Origin: Branchiostoma floridae
Taxonomy: Eukaryota; Chordata; Leptocardii; Amphioxiformes; Branchiostomatidae
Length of the DNA: 64,000 nt
Reading direction: 5' to 3'
Assembly: GCF_000003815.2 (NCBI RefSeq)
Contig: NC_049981.1
Span: forward strand, 11,817,010 to 11,881,009
This document shows positions 59,400 to 64,000 of the stretch, piece by piece. How positions within the stretch are numbered: position 1 is the stretch's first letter; the number at the start of each line of letters is the position of its first letter. A model generated the notes under the pieces. That model saw only the letters and a program-made list of their open reading frames with translations. It was not told the origin of the DNA and did no database searches. The position numbers were made by a program, and so were the translations under genes.

Positions 59400-62300
59400 C
59401 TGCAAATATTAAGAGAAAAGACAGATTATACAAACTTAATAACCATCATTTCATTCATACCCAACATGTAGCAGCAAACAAGAAAAAATGAAATTCAATT
59501 AAGTAAAATAACATGATATCAAATTTAGTAAAGCAGAGGAATGATACATGTTGGCTACCGGTAAGATGTGCATTGGATGGGGTAACTGCTAGCTAAAAAT
59601 TTCATATGTGGTGTAAAAAAGATAGCTTTATCATCTCCATTCAATGCAATTTCCGTTGATAATCTTAAGGCCAATAAATGAATGAAATCAGCATAAGTAG
59701 ATATAAGCTGTGTAGAAAATGCATGATATGAGTTATGGCAACCTCCTTGGTCATGGTGACCGTTTAGACGTTATTGACACAGTTTGACACAAATAACCAT
59801 TGTAAAGGGCGCTCCTGTAAAGTAGTTTGTTAAAATTGAGGGTGCCTACCCTGTATAAAGGAAACAGAAATAAATAAAGATTTCATACGCTATTTGCGCA
59901 CTTAAGTAGCATAACGCTTTAATACTAACAAGCGTTTTACTTTGTGTACGGAAATAGTGTATAAAATCTTAACAACTGTTTGCTACCTGCATCACAGAAA
60001 AACCTGCGTTCGAATACTAGTAACATATATAAAGGCTACACAACTGACAATGTTGTAAGTCGGCAAAGGAAGGGATACGGCGTTACACAAGAGAAGATTT
60101 GACAAGATCATGGCACTGTACTAGTAAACGATTTGCTGAAGGAAGAACGTTTTGCACCAAATTAAAGAGAATAGAATACTCTATCCTTTGTGAATATATG
60201 TATGCGTGATATAGTCAGCTGCCAAAATCAGTGTTGGTTTTCCCTTCAAAATTTCAAAAACATAATGCACTAAATTTGTTGCTGTTTCTGGAAAGCTCAA
60301 CTCTACACAAAATCATAACATCTTCAATGTAGTTTGCAGTTCCAAATGGCACGTTATGCCACTTTAGCCTCGATGACAAGACCAAAATCAAATAAAATAA
60401 AATTACAGATCAGGACAATAAACTGAGAAGTGGGCCCAGGTACACAACAATAAATTGGTCAATCATACGCGGGGTTTTCAAGGTTTTGTTCAGGACACTT
60501 TTAGGAACTGAACTGAATGAATGTATTAGTCATGCATCAGTGGTCACTACATAACAAGACCAAAAGGGCCACCTCAAGGTTGGCAGTTATCTGATTATGA
60601 CTGGGAACAGCATCTAGACAATACGACATCTCTAAGTCAAAACGATCATGAAAGAGACGAACTGAGCTCACGGAGAGTGGGGACCGACTGACCCAATAGG
60701 TCCAATAGGAGAAACATTGGTAAGGCTGGAGGAGAGGTCCACAACAGAACAGTTTTCTGGATTCATGATCAGGGCTTTGAATGATGATTTCATCAGAGTC
60801 ATAAAGTCGTCAGAGAAAAAGTTAAAGCAAGCGCGGTTGCTAGCTTTTAATGTAATTATTTTGACATTTGTAATCTACCTGGGCGTATCCAACCCACCAT
60901 GGATATTGTCTTTCCCATCCCACAACAACCCGATGTCTGTAACCTTGGCTAGGTACAAGATAGGCCTGTATAGGTCCAGCCCTCTATTGTTGTCAGATGG
61001 CGTTTACTTCGAGTGGGTCGACCCTTGATTAAATCGCGATATTGTGTGTCGATGCAGAATAATAAGATCCTTGTTGATGTCACATGCGATGACGATACCA
61101 TTATTCACTTCATGGCTGACATTACAACAAAACTATATTTGGGCGCTCTTAGAAAGATAGATATATCATCTCGATGAAAGCTTGAGAAAAAAGAACATTC
61201 AAGTAACGTCGATGAAGATTAGGCATCCAGGTAATAAGACACGCCAAAAAGCAGTTACTCAAGCAACTGGATATGATTTTGGAAACGGTCAAACTTTTTA
61301 GATAATGTCTGACCTTTTACAAAAACATATCCAGTTGCTTGAGTAACTGCTTCTTGGCGGAAGAGTCAAGTAACTGCACTGAATCACAAATTGCTTCATT
61401 GAGTATTTAGTACTTTATCGAGTATCTTTTTATCATTCATGCATCATAATATTTGCACGCGCGTCACACCTGTTGAAACTCGTTATGCTGAACAAATCTG
61501 CTAACGTGTTTACAGTGATAGCCATCAATCATATTTGACAGGATGGTGCAGAGAGTAAATGGGTGTGTTGCTACCCGGGTAAAGGTGACAAGGAGCGGCC
61601 ATGTAGCCTAAGGGCGAGCAGACAAAGAGAAGTAGATATAGTATTGTAGTGAATGCTTACTTGATAACCGTAAGGTCACATCACATCGATATCTATGATC
61701 TAGGAATCCCTGTTGCCGTAATTAACCTTATTAGATATAACAAAGAAATAGACGTGGCCCAAACAGGTTAATTTTATGGATGGTATCACCGCGTGCATTG
61801 ATTTTTGACTGCTTTTGAAAACAGCAACATTTTTCACCTCTGGAGACGGTCAACGTGTCAAGAAAATACCAAAAATGTGAAAACCTGTCATGGAGTAGCC
61901 TTGAGTGCAGTTGTAGAAGTGATACTAGTGAAATAACCTGAACATGTGGCTGTAAAAGTGAAATTAGTTCGGCAGTTGTAGAACTACTAGAAGAGATACT
62001 CACAAGCGTGGTACGTGATTCGCTACAGATGAGCCATATGAACATAGAGTCTCAAGTTGTCAATGTATTGAATGCACACATACGAGTTCAGTGCAAACAT
62101 GACTAAGGTGAACGCCCTCTCGGGTACCATACAACGTCGCCATGACACGTTCAATGAGTCCAATCTCAGGAAAAGTTTTCAAACAGTCCTGACTGAGACC
62201 ATAAAGTATTATTAGAACTACCAGCAGAAGAAGACAGCAATCTAACGCCCCGTTCTCACATGTATATACATGTATGTTTGTTATGTAATAGACCCCCTCC

Positions 62301-64000
62301 CCACAAAATGCAGACTATACGTTACAACCTCATTTTCCTTGTATAGGATTTAATCTAAGTTGTACTCAAGTGGTGACTAGTCACTAAGATGCTTCTCTAG
62401 CATAACAAAACGTGTCAAAATAAAAACTTAACAGTTCTCATATAACGTTATCTGAGAAGGAAATCGTCGGTTGACAAAAATACTGTGCAATTTCCGGTCA
62501 TATATATTCTCAAATAGTATTTTTTCGGTTTACAGATTCATTTTCACACAACAATCAAACTATGGAAGCATGACATGTTATATAACGAAAAATGCCAAAC
62601 AAATAATCTGACCTTGAAGCGCACAAACGTAACATTCAAGCAGATGTAAAGTTTGGCTCAGTGCTTTACGCGTGTTTTGATGCGTTTCTATCTCTCGGTC
62701 TTAGCTAAGAGACGAAGAAATGAAAACGTGGACTAATAGAATGACTACCACCATGAGTACAAAGGTTTGCCACGATTATATCATCCACGTATAAGACTAG
62801 AAATGACCGTTTTTGTGACGCTGTACAGTTTTTATGGCTTTCGAAAGAAACAAGAAAGGGTTGTTGACTGTGATTTGTTTCCCACCTTGCTTAACATAGT
62901 GTTGTACAGAAATGACTGTAACAAACGTTACCATTGTTCGATGCTGTCTAAGCTTTCTATTTGACCTGGTGTAAAAAAACTGCCCCCTTTTTAAATGACC
63001 CTAGTGACGTCCACTTATACCCAAATGATGTAGTAAATAAGGTAAGCCCTTTCGAAGAAAACAGGGTAAAGTCTACTGTTGTAACAAACGTTACCGGTGA
63101 CGTTTGTTACCTGCGCTGTAATACATTACCAATGGGGCCAAAATAATAAGTTGCCATTTTTTTGGCTATGGTTAAAAGAGGAATTTCCTAAACAACCAGG
63201 TAGTTTTCACTGAAAATAAAGCCGATGCAACTTTCTACATTTCAATGAGAACGAGTGAAAAACTAAAAACCCTGATCCAAACCATGACTCTTGTTTGAAA
63301 CCACAGAAACGTTTTCGGCACATATAACGTTATAGATACAAAAACATCATTATCTAAACCGAGATCGCAACACCACACAAAACATGACAAAACTGAAACA
63401 TAAACCAAATTACACTATCATACAAAAATGATGGCGCACAAGAAGAATGATTATGACAGAAAAGTGTGCGGGTACCAATTTGTGGCCAGTAAAAGCTAAA
63501 TTCAAACCCTGAGGCAGTCCTTTACTCACCTTGGGTGTAACCCTACAGTGTTCACTGTATCGTGTAAATTTTTAAACATTTGGTTGTCTATCACATGGTC
63601 GTATCAACATGCCAATAATATCTACTACAATAAGATAAATCAAAGAAAATTGCCAAGAAAAAGCAAAAACCATTGAATATGTCCTTACAAATTGCATACA
63701 TAGATAGCTAAGCCTCAACAATATCTTGTAGCTAGACCGGAATCCGGAGATTACGATCGCATACAAACCCATCAATACTATCATTATATCTTAACTACCA
63801 CTCTCCGGTGCCATTTAGTACTCTGACACAGTGTTACGTGTACCATATCACCATTCGCTTTCAAGCTTGATGTATAATTTCCAATGTACGTGTATCATAT
63901 ATGAATTATTCTACAGGACATGTAGCTCTAGCTCTTAAATGTATGGTATAACAGATTGTGATAAAAATAGTTATAAATCACAACCACACCTTAAATATAC
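59400..64000. other. Upstream region of the giant gene
   Basis: Should contain the remaining 5' UTR exon(s) and promoter, which I could not locate. Only a small MITE at 61242-61359 is evident. Short open frames at 60717-61028 and elsewhere look random. Confidence 0.5.
61242..61359. mobile_element. 118-base MITE related to the 475-844 element
   Basis: GCCAAAAAGCAGTTACTCAA with GCAACTGGATATG on the left is mirrored by CATATCCAGTTGCTTGAGTA with ACTGC and TTGGC on the right. Shares arms and GATTTTGGAAACGGTCA with 475-844 but has a much shorter interior. Confidence 0.7.

Noticed and set aside
60717-61028. Plus-strand frame of 103 codons with a hydrophobic stretch
   Set aside because: No splice signals, no recognised domain, no homologous copy in the window.
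61731-62045. Minus-strand frame upstream of the gene
   Set aside because: Ser/Leu-rich low-complexity reading with no domain, and no connection in phase to the signal-peptide exon.

Overview
The window looks like a lancelet (amphioxus, Branchiostoma-type) genomic scaffold. This is inferred from the intron-rich structure, the animal extracellular domains (frizzled-type CRD, C-type lectin, SEA, MAM, LDL-receptor class A, mucin-like Thr/Ser/Pro stretches), their extreme shuffling, and the mix of RTE-like and Penelope-like retroelements and foldback MITEs. No bacterial, organellar or viral signal was seen.

Almost all coding capacity belongs to one minus-strand gene (or, less likely, two adjacent paralogues). 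It reads from a signal-peptide exon at 59328 leftwards past base 1. By hand I placed about 77 exons with AG/GT borders and consistent phases, about 13 kb of coding sequence or roughly 4,300 residues, with the 3' end outside the window. Every module is flanked by phase-1 introns. Order along the protein: signal peptide; C-type lectin triplet A-B-C (58.5-55.5 kb); Thr-rich linker; second triplet (54.6-50.3 kb); Thr-rich linkers and a 445-codon mucin domain (48.0-46.6 kb); tandem SEA pair 'copy B' (46.5-29.3 kb, expanded by transposons); mucin exons (28.7-26.7 kb); third lectin triplet with a decayed last exon (26.3-23.4 kb); duplicated Thr-rich linkers (23.1-20.5 kb); LDLa (19.2 kb); eight frizzled CRDs (17.1-8.6 kb) with one linker; LDLa-like (7.8 kb); a ninth CRD; MAM (6.6-5.4 kb); CRDs ten and eleven; tandem SEA pair 'copy A' (3.1-0.3 kb); start of another mucin domain (155 to the window edge). 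A secreted or membrane-tethered, heavily O-glycosylated surface protein with ligand-binding heads is the natural reading. No transmembrane segment is visible in the window.

Mobile DNA: two blocks were inserted into introns of SEA copy B, about 10.1 kb (30.29-40.38 kb) and about 4.8 kb (40.82-45.62 kb). Copy A serves as the unoccupied paralogue. The first block contains ~161-bp tandem repeats and a nested, apparently intact RTE-like LINE with 8-bp target-site duplications. A Penelope-like inverted pair spans an assembly gap (48440-49083). A 5'-truncated LINE sits at 19.34-20.38 kb. Several MITEs/foldbacks occupy introns.

Introns of 300-450 bases not listed separately (for example 2608-2978, 3063-3508, 3637-3993, 4205-4607, 5530-5888, 6122-6461, 6558-6894, 8784-9105, 10794-11162, 11296-11632, 11866-12266, 12845-13275, 13348-13747, 14942-15267, 15910-16265, 16408-16849, 23596-24004, 25082-25418, 25434-25845, 26263-26674, 50448-50873, 54575-54915, 56179-56601, 57351-57713, 57729-58095, 58513-58927) hold only AT-rich intronic sequence in which I see nothing. 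Bases 59400-64000 lie upstream of the gene and show only a small MITE.
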